Assembly: GCF_022829635.1 (NCBI RefSeq)
Contig: NZ_JAKSYO010000212.1
Coordinates: 1-51,767 of the forward strand
Source of the DNA: Methylobacterium sp. E-066
GTDB taxonomy: Bacteria > Pseudomonadota > Alphaproteobacteria > Rhizobiales > Beijerinckiaceae
Reading direction: 5' to 3'
Length of the DNA stretch: 51,767 nt
The notes under the pieces were generated by a model. That model did no database searches, was not told where the DNA came from, and saw only the letters and a list, made by a program, of their open reading frames with translations. This document shows positions 1 through 7,951 of this stretch, piece by piece. The position numbers and the translations under genes are program-made. Positions within the stretch are counted from its first letter, which is position 1. The number at the start of each line of letters is the position of its first letter.

Positions 1-1
1 C

Positions 2-1693
2 GATCTGGCCGAGACCACGGCGTTGATCTGGCCCTCGACGCCTCTTCCGCCCCCCTCCGTGGGCTCCGGTCTTCACCCGGCACCGAATGAGGCGCAGGTC
101 CCCTCTCCCGTGCGGGAGAGGGACAGGGTGAGGGATGCGACCTCTCCGGATGGACCTGATCCCTCACCCCAACCCTCTCCCGCACGGGAGAGGGGGCACG
201 TTGAGCCCTACGCTGACCGATCTGCGAACCTCGTAGCCATCGCAGAGGGGGGAGGGGATGTGCCGGCAGGTCTCGGCCACAACAACCCGCCCCCGCACGT
301 CCCGACCCTCGCCGAGGTCGTGGAGACCCTGGCGACGATCCCGAAGCGGGAGCTGTCCCGCCATCTCGCCGAATGGCTCGACGCCCTGGACGAGACCGGG
401 CGCTGGGCGCTGCTGAAGCTCGTCACCGGCAACCTACGCGTCGGCGTCTCGGCGCGGCTCGCCAAGACCGCGGTCGGCGCGCTGGGCGGCCACGAGGCGG
501 ATGCGGTCGAGGAGGTCTGGCACGGGCTGACGCCGCCGTTCGAGACCCTGTTCGCCTGGGTTGAGGGGCGGGCCGAGCGGCCCGAGACCCTGAACCCGGC
601 GCCGTTCCGGCCGCCGATGCTGTCGCATCCGATCGAGGAGGAGGCCGATCTCGAGAAGCTCGAAGCGGAGGCCTTTTCCGCCGAGTGGAAGTGGGACGGC
701 ATCCGCGTCCAGCTCGTCGGCGGGCGCGACAAGGCCGGCGTCCAGGTCGCCAAGGTCTATTCCCGCACCGGCGAGGACATCACCGGGGCGTTCCCGGATC
801 TCGCCGAAGCGATCACCTTCACGGGGACGCTCGATGGCGAGCTGCTGATCCTGCGCGAGCGCCGGGTCCAGAGCTTCAACGTGCTGCAGCAGCGCCTGAA
901 CCGGAAGGCCGTGACGGGAAAGCTCCTGGAGGAGTTCCCCGCCCATGTCCGGGCCTACGACCTCCTGACCCTGGACGGCGACGACCTGCGGGCGGAGCCG
1001 TTCGAGACCCGCCGGGCGCAGCTGGAGGCCCTGGTCACCCGCCTCGACCACGCCCGGATCGACATCTCCCCCGTGGTCCCGTTCGCGGATTGGGAGGCGC
1101 TCGCCGCCGCCCGGGCGGACCCGGCCTCCGTGGGCGCCGGCGAGGATGCGGACGCGATCGAGGGCGTGATGCTCAAGCGCCGCAACAGCCCCTACCTGCC
1201 GGGCCGTCCGAAGGGGCCCTGGTGGAAGTGGAAGCGCGAACCCCATATCGTCGATGCTGTGATGATGTACGCCCAGCGCGGCCACGGGAAGCGCTCGTCG
1301 TTCTACTCGGACTACACGTTCGGGGTCTGGCGGGAGGCGCCGGAGGGCGGCGACGAGTTGGTCCCGGTGGGCAAGGCCTATCACGGCTTCACCGACGCCG
1401 AGCTCGCCAAGCTCGACCGCTACGTCCGCAACAACACCACCAAGCGGTTCGGGCCGGTGCGCGAGGTCACCCACGGTCACGAGGCCGGCCTTGTCCTCGA
1501 GATCGCCTTCGAGGGCGTGCAGCGCTCGACCCGGCACAAGTCCGGCGTGGCGATGCGCTTCCCCCGGGTCAGCCGCATCCGCTGGGACAAGCCCTCCGCG
1601 GAGGCCGACCGGATTGACGTGCTGGAGCGGATTCTGGCCCGCGGCGAGCGCGAGATCGCGTCGGGGGCTACGCTGACGGAGACGGATGCATGA
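2..1693 (+). CDS. ATP-dependent DNA ligase, cisplatin-response type (5' end cut by window edge)
   Basis: This is the C-terminal two thirds or so of an ATP-dependent DNA ligase, which seals nicks by a lysine-AMP intermediate. The same reading frame is open from base 2 (D-L-A-E-T-T-A-L-I-W-P), so the gene starts left of the window and a TTG at 23 is not a real start. The adenylation motif E-W-K-W-D-G-I-R gives catalytic Lys at codon 230 of the visible frame. Further ligase motifs follow: D-G-E-L-L at about 834-846, E-G-V-M-L-K-R at about 1162-1180 and W-K-W-K-R near 1224-1240. The N-terminal fold resembles the 'cisplatin damage response' ligases that in other proteobacteria sit with an exonuclease and a DEXH helicase. 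An insert of about 75 residues rich in Pro, Arg and Ser (bases about 35-290) lies between the helical region and the core. It is encoded largely by a dispersed palindromic element (101-194). The stop overlaps the next ATG by four bases (ATGA), suggesting translational coupling. Confidence 0.9.
   Translation, partial: DLAETTALIWPSTPLPPPSVGSGLHPAPNEAQVPSPVRERDRVRDATSPDGPDPSPQPSPARERGHVEPYADRSANLVAIAEGGGDVPAGLGHNNPPPHVPTLAEVVETLATIPKRELSRHLAEWLDALDETGRWALLKLVTGNLRVGVSARLAKTAVGALGGHEADAVEEVWHGLTPPFETLFAWVEGRAERPETLNPAPFRPPMLSHPIEEEADLEKLEAEAFSAEWKWDGIRVQLVGGRDKAGVQVAKVYSRTGEDITGAFPDLAEAITFTGTLDGELLILRERRVQSFNVLQQRLNRKAVTGKLLEEFPAHVRAYDLLTLDGDDLRAEPFETRRAQLEALVTRLDHARIDISPVVPFADWEALAAARADPASVGAGEDADAIEGVMLKRRNSPYLPGRPKGPWWKWKREPHIVDAVMMYAQRGHGKRSSFYSDYTFGVWREAPEGGDELVPVGKAYHGFTDAELAKLDRYVRNNTTKRFGPVREVTHGHEAGLVLEIAFEGVQRSTRHKSGVAMRFPRVSRIRWDKPSAEADRIDVLERILARGEREIASGATLTETDA
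101..194 (+). repeat. 94-bp palindromic repeat element, family A, copy 1 (inside the ligase gene)
   Basis: Two near-identical 22-bp hairpins (stem CCCTCTCCCG / CGGGAGAGGG) at 101-122 and 173-194 flank a 50-bp centre. The centre begins ACAGGGTGAGGGA and ends TCCCTCACCCCAA, so the whole unit is itself an inverted repeat, like a BIME. The reverse complement of 28801-28894 matches it with about four differences in the centre. Weaker similarity runs roughly 20-60 bp past both ends. This copy is read through in frame by the ligase and encodes P-S-P-V-R-E-R-D-R-V-R-D and P-S-P-A-R-E-R-G. Confidence 0.9.
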
Positions 1694-2157
1694 GGCAGGG
1701 CAAGATCGGTCCGGTGGAACCGCTGGCCTCCGGCGCGGTGGAGCGCCATGCGAGTGGCCGCCTGACCATCGCGACCCAGGGGCCGGGCTTCACGGATTTC
1801 ACCGGCGCGGTGGCAGAGTTCGTGCGCGGCAGCGGCATCCGGGACGGGCTCGTCACGGTGTTCTGCCGGCACACCTCGGCGTCGCTGACCATCCAGGAGA
1901 ATGCCGACCCGGACGTGCAGACCGACCTGATGACCGCGCTCGACGGCTTCGCCCCGCGCGGCGCCCATTATGTCCACGGTGCCGAGGGACCGGACGACAT
2001 GCCGGCCCATATCCGCACGTTGGTCACGGATTCCGCTCTGAGCATCCCCCTGGTCGAGGGCAGGCTAGCCCTGGGCACGTGGCAGGGGATCTATCTGATC
2101 GAGCACCGCGACCGGCCGCACCGGCGTGAGATTGTTGTGAGTGTCATCGGGGCCTGA
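1690..2157 (+). CDS. YjbQ/UPF0047 family protein
   Basis: A 155-residue protein covering the complete YjbQ (UPF0047) fold, a small trimeric beta protein. Members have been annotated as secondary thiamine-phosphate synthases because E. coli YjbQ shows weak activity of this kind; the physiological role is unsettled. Diagnostic stretches are V-F-C-R-H-T-S-A-S-L-T-I-Q-E-N-A-D-P at about residues 57-74, a conserved H-Y-V-H-G near 97-101 and the C-terminal L-G-T-W-Q-G-I-Y-L-I-E-H-R. These histidines and acidic residues form the presumed metal site in the family. The ATG overlaps the ligase stop (ATGA), so the two genes are probably cotranscribed. YjbQ homologues are common small neighbours of DNA-metabolism genes and need not be functionally linked. 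Confidence 0.88.
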   Translation: MRQGKIGPVEPLASGAVERHASGRLTIATQGPGFTDFTGAVAEFVRGSGIRDGLVTVFCRHTSASLTIQENADPDVQTDLMTALDGFAPRGAHYVHGAEGPDDMPAHIRTLVTDSALSIPLVEGRLALGTWQGIYLIEHRDRPHRREIVVSVIGA

Positions 2158-2298
2158 GCCCAGAGATCCATGTTCGGTCCAATCCTGGCAGCGGTCAGGC
2201 AGCAACATTCGCTGACACACCGCCGATTAACCCTGCGGCGCGTCTATAGGCCCGTCTAGGATCGGTTTTTTGGGCCGGTCTCGGGAATGGAGACCCCG

Positions 2299-3090
2299 AT
2301 GAGCCTTTACGACGCGCTTTCAAACTCGATCTCCGGCGCGTCGGCACAGTCCTACGCCCTCAACAACATCTCCGGGAACATCGCCAACACCCAGACGGCG
2401 GGGTTCAAGACCACGGAGACCAGCTTCGCCGACATGCTCGCCCAGACCGCGCCCAAGACGCAGTCGAGCGGCGGCGTCTCGACCAGCACCCGCGACACCC
2501 TCGGGATCCAGGGGACGGTCCAGTCCACCGGGGTCGCGACCAACCTCGCCATCTCGGGCAACGGCTACTTCGTGGTCCGGTCGAACACCGGCACGCCGCA
2601 GAGCCCGAGCTTCACGGGCGAGACCGCCTATACCCGGCGCGGCGATTTCTCCCCGGATTCGAGCGGCTATCTGGTCAACGGCGCCGGCTATTACCTGTTT
2701 GCCGGTCCCTCGGCGACCGCACCGGTCCAGGTCCCCACCGGAGCGGACACCCTGGCGAGCCTGACGGTCTCGCCCGCGGGCACGCTCACCGGTACGGCCG
2801 CGGATGGCAGCACGCAGCCGCTCGGTTCGCTGACGCTGGCGCAGTTCGGCGGCCAGGACAACCTGACCTCCCTCGACGGCGGCACCTACGTGGCCAACGG
2901 TCGGTCCGGCGCGCCGAGCTTCGGGTTCGCCGGCGCGACCATCGCGGCTGGTTCGGTGGAGCAGTCGAATGCCGGCATCTCGGACCAGTTCTCCAAGATG
3001 ATCGAGACGCAGCAGGCCTACACGGCCAACACCAAGGTGATGAGCGCCGCCGACCAGATGCTGCAGGACGCCATCGCGATGGATGTGTGA
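2299..3090 (+). CDS. Flagellar hook/basal-body protein (FlgE/FlgF/FlgG family, compact)
   Basis: A 263-residue axial flagellar protein. The N-terminus (M-S-L-Y-D-A-L-S-N-S-I-S-G-A-S-A-Q-S, then N-I-S-G-N-I-A-N-T-Q-T-A-G-F-K) is the rod/hook helix motif. The C-terminus (S-N-A-G-I-S-D-Q-F-S-K-M-I-E-T-Q-Q-A-Y-T-A-N-T-K-V-M) is the partner coiled-coil helix, which in this family resembles FlgE most. The length is well below a typical FlgE and near FlgF/FlgG, so I leave the symbol open. I chose ATG 2299 because GGAGA lies seven bases upstream; an in-frame ATG at 2287 would add four residues but has no good ribosome site. No other flagellar gene is in the window, so it is an orphan here. It converges on the efflux operon with only 16 bp between stop codons. 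Confidence 0.85.
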   Translation: MSLYDALSNSISGASAQSYALNNISGNIANTQTAGFKTTETSFADMLAQTAPKTQSSGGVSTSTRDTLGIQGTVQSTGVATNLAISGNGYFVVRSNTGTPQSPSFTGETAYTRRGDFSPDSSGYLVNGAGYYLFAGPSATAPVQVPTGADTLASLTVSPAGTLTGTAADGSTQPLGSLTLAQFGGQDNLTSLDGGTYVANGRSGAPSFGFAGATIAAGSVEQSNAGISDQFSKMIETQQAYTANTKVMSAADQMLQDAIAMDV

Positions 3091-3106
3091 GGCCCGAAGG
3101 CGCGCC

Positions 3107-4645
3107 TCACAGGAATTTCAGCGGGTCCGTCTCCGGCGGGGGTGGGGCGACGTCGTTGCGGTTCCACCAGCCGCCGCCGAGCGCCACGAACAGGGCCGCG
3201 CTGTCGCCGTACTGGGTGGCGCGGGCGCCGGCCGAGGTGACCAGCGCCGAGAGGTAGCCCTGCTGGGCGATCAGCACCTGCGTCGAGGTGACGGCGCCGG
3301 CCGTGTACTGCTTGCGGATCAGCCCGAGGCTCTGGTTGGTGGCGCTGACCGCGGCATCGGCGGCGGCCACCGCCTTGGCGTCGGCCTGGAGCGCCCGCAG
3401 GGCGTCCGCGACGTTCTGGAAGGCGGTGATCACCGTCGCCTTGTACTGCGCCTGCGCCTGGGTCAGCGTCTCCTCCGCCGCCCGCTGGCGCCGGAACAGG
3501 GTGCCGGCGTCAAAGATCGGCGCGGTCGCCTGACCGATGATGGTGAAGAACGCCGCCCCGGGATTGGTCACCTGCGCGAGCCGCACGGCGCTGGAACCGC
3601 CCGTGGCGGTCAGGCTGAATTGCGGCAGGCGGTTGGCTACCGCGACGCCGACACTCGCGCTCGCCTGCTGGACCAGGGCCTCGGCCGCCTTCACGTCGGG
3701 GCGCTGCTGCACGAGGCGCGAGGGCAGGCTCACCGGCAGCTTGGTCGGCAGGCGCAGGGCCGAGAGCTGGAAGGTCTCCGAGACCTCGTCGGACGGCAGC
3801 CGCCCGGCCAGCGCGGTGAGCAGGTTGCGCTGCTGCGCCAGCTGCTTCTCCAGGGGCGGCAGCAATTGCTGCGACAGGGCGAGCGCCGCCTGCTGCTGGA
3901 CCACGTCGGCGCCGGCGATCTGCCCGAGCGAGAGCTGCTTGTTGAACAGCTGCAGCACCTCGGTCTGCGCCTGGATCACCTTGCGGGTGGCGTCGATCTG
4001 CGCCCGCAGGGCCGCTTCCTGGATGGCGGCGGCGACGACGTTGCCGGTGAGGCTGAGATAGGCCGCTTCCAGCTGGAAGCGCTGGTTCTCGGTGGTGGCC
4101 TCCAGGGACTCGATCTGGCGTCGGTTCCCGCCGAACACGTCGGGATTGTACGCGACCACCGCCTGCGGCGTGGAGAGGCTGTAGAGGTACCGGCTCTCGT
4201 TGTTGAGCGGCGATTGCAGGTCGAGGCCCGGCGCCAGGATGCCCTGCGCCTGCGGGGTCGCGGTCAGGCTCGGATAGAGCGTGCCCTTCTGGGCCAGCAC
4301 GTTCTGCTGCGCGATCCGGAGCGAGGCCTGCGCGGCCTCCAGGGTCGGGTTGTTCGCCAGCGCTTGCTCGACCAGCTGGTTCAGCGCCTTCGAGTGGAAC
4401 AGGGTCCACCACTGGCCGGGGATGTCGGCGCCGGAGACGAAGCTCTGGTCCGCCGAGCCGCCCTGGCGGGTGCGGATGTTGTCGGCGGCCGACGGGTTCT
4501 TCAGCGGCTCCTTGGTGTAGCGGCCGACCGGCGGCGCCTCGGGCGGCACGTAGTTCGGGCCGACCGCGCAGGCCGACAGCGACAGCGCCGCCGCCAGCAT
4601 TGCGGCCGCGCGACCGCACCGGTTCGGCGCCAACTCCACCATCAT
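3107..4645 (-). CDS. NodT/OprM-family outer-membrane efflux lipoprotein
   Basis: A 512-residue outer-membrane channel of a tripartite efflux system. The N-terminus carries a lipoprotein signal: a hydrophobic run L-A-A-A-L-S-L-S-A-C with the lipobox L-S-A-C, which predicts lipidation at Cys26. The family signature C-A-V-G-P-N-Y-V-P-P follows. Two homologous halves of long helices rich in Gln and Ala (for example V-V-Q-Q-Q-A-A-L-A-L-S-Q-Q-L-L-P-P) match the OEP repeat that builds the alpha-barrel tunnel. ATG 4645 was chosen because it sits immediately before the signal peptide; an open frame continuing upstream to 7465 is antisense-type read-through of the pump gene. It is the last gene of the minus-strand efflux operon, 140 bp after the pump stop. 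Confidence 0.93.
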   Translation of the reverse strand: MMVELAPNRCGRAAAMLAAALSLSACAVGPNYVPPEAPPVGRYTKEPLKNPSAADNIRTRQGGSADQSFVSGADIPGQWWTLFHSKALNQLVEQALANNPTLEAAQASLRIAQQNVLAQKGTLYPSLTATPQAQGILAPGLDLQSPLNNESRYLYSLSTPQAVVAYNPDVFGGNRRQIESLEATTENQRFQLEAAYLSLTGNVVAAAIQEAALRAQIDATRKVIQAQTEVLQLFNKQLSLGQIAGADVVQQQAALALSQQLLPPLEKQLAQQRNLLTALAGRLPSDEVSETFQLSALRLPTKLPVSLPSRLVQQRPDVKAAEALVQQASASVGVAVANRLPQFSLTATGGSSAVRLAQVTNPGAAFFTIIGQATAPIFDAGTLFRRQRAAEETLTQAQAQYKATVITAFQNVADALRALQADAKAVAAADAAVSATNQSLGLIRKQYTAGAVTSTQVLIAQQGYLSALVTSAGARATQYGDSAALFVALGGGWWNRNDVAPPPPETDPLKFL

Positions 4646-4785
4646 GCCCCCGAAACCCCTCCTGCGGTAGAGCGTCCCGGCGCACGGCCAAGTCAATCCG
4701 ACGGCGGCGCGATCCCGCGCGCCGGATCGGCGCTGTGGTGTTCCGGTCACGTGTCGTCCCCCGGCTCGCGCCGCCCCGATCCGGC

Positions 4786-7700
4786 TCATGCCGCGGCCCG
4801 ATGCTCCGTCCGCGCCCGCGCGTTCGGGTTCGGTCGGCGCCGGGAGAACAGCGAGATCAGCACCGGCACCACCACCAGGATCAGGTTCGGGGCCAGGATG
4901 ATGCCGCCGACCACCACCAGGGCCAGGGGCTTCTGCACCTGCGAGCCGATGCCCGTGGACACCGCCGCCGGCAGCAGGCCGACGCAGGCGGCCACGCAGG
5001 TCATCATCACCGGGCGCATGCGCACGATCGCGGCGTTCCACACCGCCTCCTTGCGCTGCCAGCCCTCGTCGAGGAGCTGGTTGTAGTAGGCCAGGAGGAT
5101 CACGCCCTCCATGGTCGAGATGCCGAACAGCGCGATGAAGCCGATCGCCGCCGAGATCGAGAACGGCGTGCCGGTGAACGACAGGGCGAAGATGCCGCCG
5201 ATCATCGCCATCGGGATCACCGAGAGCGTCAGCAGCATGTCCGCCACCGACGAGAAGTTGATGAACAGCAGGAGCGCGATCAGCAGCAGGGTGACCGGCA
5301 CGACCAGGCTCAGCCGGGTCGCGGCATCCTTGAGGTTGGTGAACTGCCCGACCCATTCCATCCGGTAGCCCGGGGGCAGGTCCACCGCCTCGGCGACCTT
5401 GCGCTGGGCCTCGATCACCGCGCTGCCGAGGTCGCGCCCACGCACCGAGAACTTCACCGGGATGTAGCGCTCCTGGTCCTCGCGGTAGATGAACGAGGCG
5501 CCCGAGACGAGGTCCACGTCGGCGATCTCGGAGAGCGGCACCTGGATCACGCCGCCATTGGGGTTCTGGGCGCCCACCGCGATGTTGCGGATGCCGGCGA
5601 GCGACGAGCGGTATTCCTTGGCCAGCCGCACCCGCATGGAGAAGTGCCGGTCGGAGCCGTACTCGTAGAGGTCGCCCGCGGTCTGGCCGCCGATCGCGGC
5701 CTGGATCGTGGTGTTCACGTCGCCGATCGACAGGCCGTAGCGGGCGGCCTTGTGGCGGTCGACGTCGATCCGCACGGTCGGCTGGCCGAGGGATTCGAAC
5801 ACCGCCAGGTCGGTGATGCCGGGCACCGTGGCGAGCGCCGCCTTGGCCGCGTTGGCGGTCTTGGTCAGCTGGGCGAGGTCGCTGCCGTAGATCTTGACCG
5901 AGTTCTCGCCCTTCACGCCCGAGGCCGCCTCCTGGACGTTGTCCTCGATATACTGTGAGAAGTTGAACTCGATCCCGGGAAACTCCGCTTCGAGCTTCTT
6001 GCTCAGGTCGTGGATCAGCGCGTCCTTGTCGAGGCCCTTGCGCCATTCGTCGATCGGCTTGAGCGGCGCCAGGATCTCGACGTTGAAGAACCCGGTGGCG
6101 TCGGTGCCGTCGTTGGGCCGGCCCTGGTGCGAGATCACCGTGACGACTTCCGGGACTTCCTGGAAGATCTTGCGCAGGCGCTGGACGTAGGCGTTGCCGG
6201 CCTCCAGCGAGATCGAGGACGGCATGGTGCCGCGCACGTAGAGGTTGCCCTCTTCGAGCCGGGGCAGGAATTCCAGGCCGAGGTTCCGGGCCGCCAGCCC
6301 CGAGACCAGCAGCACCGCCAGCATCACCGACAGCGCCAGCACCCGGTTCTTCAGGCCGAAGGCCAGGATACGCTCGTGCCCGGCACGCAGGACCCGCACG
6401 ATCAGGGTGTCGCGCTCCTCCAGCTTCCGGGGCAGGATCAGCGCCGACAGGGCCGGCGACACCGTGAAGGTCGCGAGCAGGCCGCCGACCAGCGCGTAGG
6501 CGTAGGTCTTGGCCATCGGCCCGAAGATGTGGCCCTCGACGCCGCTCATCGTGAAGAGCGGCAGGAAGCCGAGGATGATGATGATCGCCGAGAAGAAGAT
6601 CGCCCGGTTCACCTCGATGCCCGCGATGGCGATGGTGCCGAGCCGGCCCTCGAGCCCCCCGGGCGCCTCCTGACCCTCGGTATGCTCGGGCTCGGCGAGG
6701 TGGCGGAACACGTTCTCGACCATGATCACCGTGGCGTCGACGATCAGGCCGAAATCGATCGCGCCCAGCGACAGCAGGTTGGCCGAATCGCCGCGCACAA
6801 CCAGGATCAGGATCGCGAAGCCGAGCGCGAACGGGATCGTGGCCGCCACGATGATCGCGCTGGTGAGCGAGCCGAGGAACAGCCACTGCACGATGAACAC
6901 CAGCACCACCCCGAAAACGAGGTTGTGCATCACCGTGTGGGTCGTGGTGTGGATCAGGCCCGAGCGGTCGTAGATCCGCTCGATCTTCACGTCGGGCGGC
7001 AGGATCGTCGAGCCGTTGATCTTGTCGATCTCGGCCTCGACGCGCTCCAGGGTCGGCAGGCTCTGGCCGCCGCGGCTCATGAGCACGATGCCCTCGACCA
7101 CGTCGGACTGGTCGTCGTGGCCGACGATGCCGAGACGCGGCGCGTTCGACACGCGCACCTCCGCCACGTCCCGCACCAGCACCGGCGTGCCGTTGACGAG
7201 GCTGATCATCGTGTCCTTGATGTCGTCCATGTCGCGGATCAGGCCGATGCCGCGCACCACCGCGGATTGCTGGCCGACATTCAGCGTCTGGCCGCCGACA
7301 TTGATCGAGGCGTTGTTCAGCGCGGTGGTGAGCTGGACCAGGGTCAGGCCCTGGGCCTGGAGACGGTTCAGGTCGACCGCGACCTCGTATTCCTTGGCCT
7401 TGCCGCCGAAGGCGGTCACGTCGGTGACCCCCGGGATCGCCTTGAACCGGCGCTGGAGCACCCAATCCTGCAGGGTCTTCATGTCCATGGGCGAGTAGCC
7501 CGCCGGGCCGACCAGCTTGTAGCGCATGATCTCGCCCACAGGGCTCGTCGGCGAGATCTGCGGCGTGGCGCCGTTGGGCAGGGCCGGGGCCTGCGACAGG
7601 CGGTTGAGCACCCGCTGCAGCGCCTGCTCGTACGTGTACTCGTAGTTGAACTGGACCTTCACGTCGGACAGGCCGAACAGCGAGATGGTGCGCACCACCT

Positions 7701-7935
7701 GGGCGTTCGGGATGCCGGCGAGCGCCACCTCCAGGGGAATCGTGATGTAGCGCTCGATCTCGTCGGCGGATTGCCCCGGATTCTGGGTGATCACGTCGAC
7801 CAGCGGCGGCACCGGGTCGGGATAGGCCTCGATGTTGAGCTGCGTGTAGGCGCCGTAGCCGATGCCGAGCATCACCACGAACAGCAGCACCACCAGCACG
7901 CGCTGGCGCAGCGAGAAGACGATCAGGCTGTTCAT
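4786..7935 (-). CDS. CzcA/CusA-type heavy-metal RND efflux pump
   Basis: A 1049-residue inner-membrane RND transporter, normal length for the heavy-metal (HME) branch. It starts with the typical M-N-S-L-I-V-F-S-L-R-Q-R-V-L-V-V-L-L-F transmembrane helix. The porter loop motif N-P-G-Q-S-A-D-E-I-E-R-Y-I-T-I-P-L-E follows. The TM4 proton-relay motif D-F-G-L-I-V-D-A-T-V-I-M-V-E-N lies at about residues 392-408 and keeps the two Asp and the Glu. Known CzcA proteins have G-A where this one has A-T. In the family, proton import drives metal export through the adaptor and outer-membrane channel. The substrate (Zn/Co/Cd or Cu/Ag) cannot be fixed from sequence reading alone. The D-F-G...D...E pattern favours a divalent-cation pump, which also fits the Zur-like box beyond the adaptor gene. 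Its start is 16 bp from the adaptor stop. Confidence 0.93.
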   Translation of the reverse strand: MNSLIVFSLRQRVLVVLLFVVMLGIGYGAYTQLNIEAYPDPVPPLVDVITQNPGQSADEIERYITIPLEVALAGIPNAQVVRTISLFGLSDVKVQFNYEYTYEQALQRVLNRLSQAPALPNGATPQISPTSPVGEIMRYKLVGPAGYSPMDMKTLQDWVLQRRFKAIPGVTDVTAFGGKAKEYEVAVDLNRLQAQGLTLVQLTTALNNASINVGGQTLNVGQQSAVVRGIGLIRDMDDIKDTMISLVNGTPVLVRDVAEVRVSNAPRLGIVGHDDQSDVVEGIVLMSRGGQSLPTLERVEAEIDKINGSTILPPDVKIERIYDRSGLIHTTTHTVMHNLVFGVVLVFIVQWLFLGSLTSAIIVAATIPFALGFAILILVVRGDSANLLSLGAIDFGLIVDATVIMVENVFRHLAEPEHTEGQEAPGGLEGRLGTIAIAGIEVNRAIFFSAIIIILGFLPLFTMSGVEGHIFGPMAKTYAYALVGGLLATFTVSPALSALILPRKLEERDTLIVRVLRAGHERILAFGLKNRVLALSVMLAVLLVSGLAARNLGLEFLPRLEEGNLYVRGTMPSSISLEAGNAYVQRLRKIFQEVPEVVTVISHQGRPNDGTDATGFFNVEILAPLKPIDEWRKGLDKDALIHDLSKKLEAEFPGIEFNFSQYIEDNVQEAASGVKGENSVKIYGSDLAQLTKTANAAKAALATVPGITDLAVFESLGQPTVRIDVDRHKAARYGLSIGDVNTTIQAAIGGQTAGDLYEYGSDRHFSMRVRLAKEYRSSLAGIRNIAVGAQNPNGGVIQVPLSEIADVDLVSGASFIYREDQERYIPVKFSVRGRDLGSAVIEAQRKVAEAVDLPPGYRMEWVGQFTNLKDAATRLSLVVPVTLLLIALLLFINFSSVADMLLTLSVIPMAMIGGIFALSFTGTPFSISAAIGFIALFGISTMEGVILLAYYNQLLDEGWQRKEAVWNAAIVRMRPVMMTCVAACVGLLPAAVSTGIGSQVQKPLALVVVGGIILAPNLILVVVPVLISLFSRRRPNPNARARTEHRAAA

Positions 7936-7951
7936 CGCCCGGGATTCCCGC

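Noticed and set aside
101..194. The repeated hairpins as a CRISPR array
   Set aside because: There are only two arms around one centre, with no regular spacers and no cas genes. The unit is a BIME-like palindrome found elsewhere in the window.
3083..5086. Long plus-strand frames opposite the efflux genes (also 4600-5958 and 6010-7989)
   Set aside because: They have Arg/Gly/His-biased composition with no domain, and lie antisense to well-supported genes.
3107..7465. A continuous minus-strand frame of 1452 codons that could suggest a channel-pump fusion protein
   Set aside because: Only the last 512 codons look like protein (NodT family, with their own start and lipobox). The upstream part is an alternative frame of the RND pump gene, open because of the GC-rich third positions.
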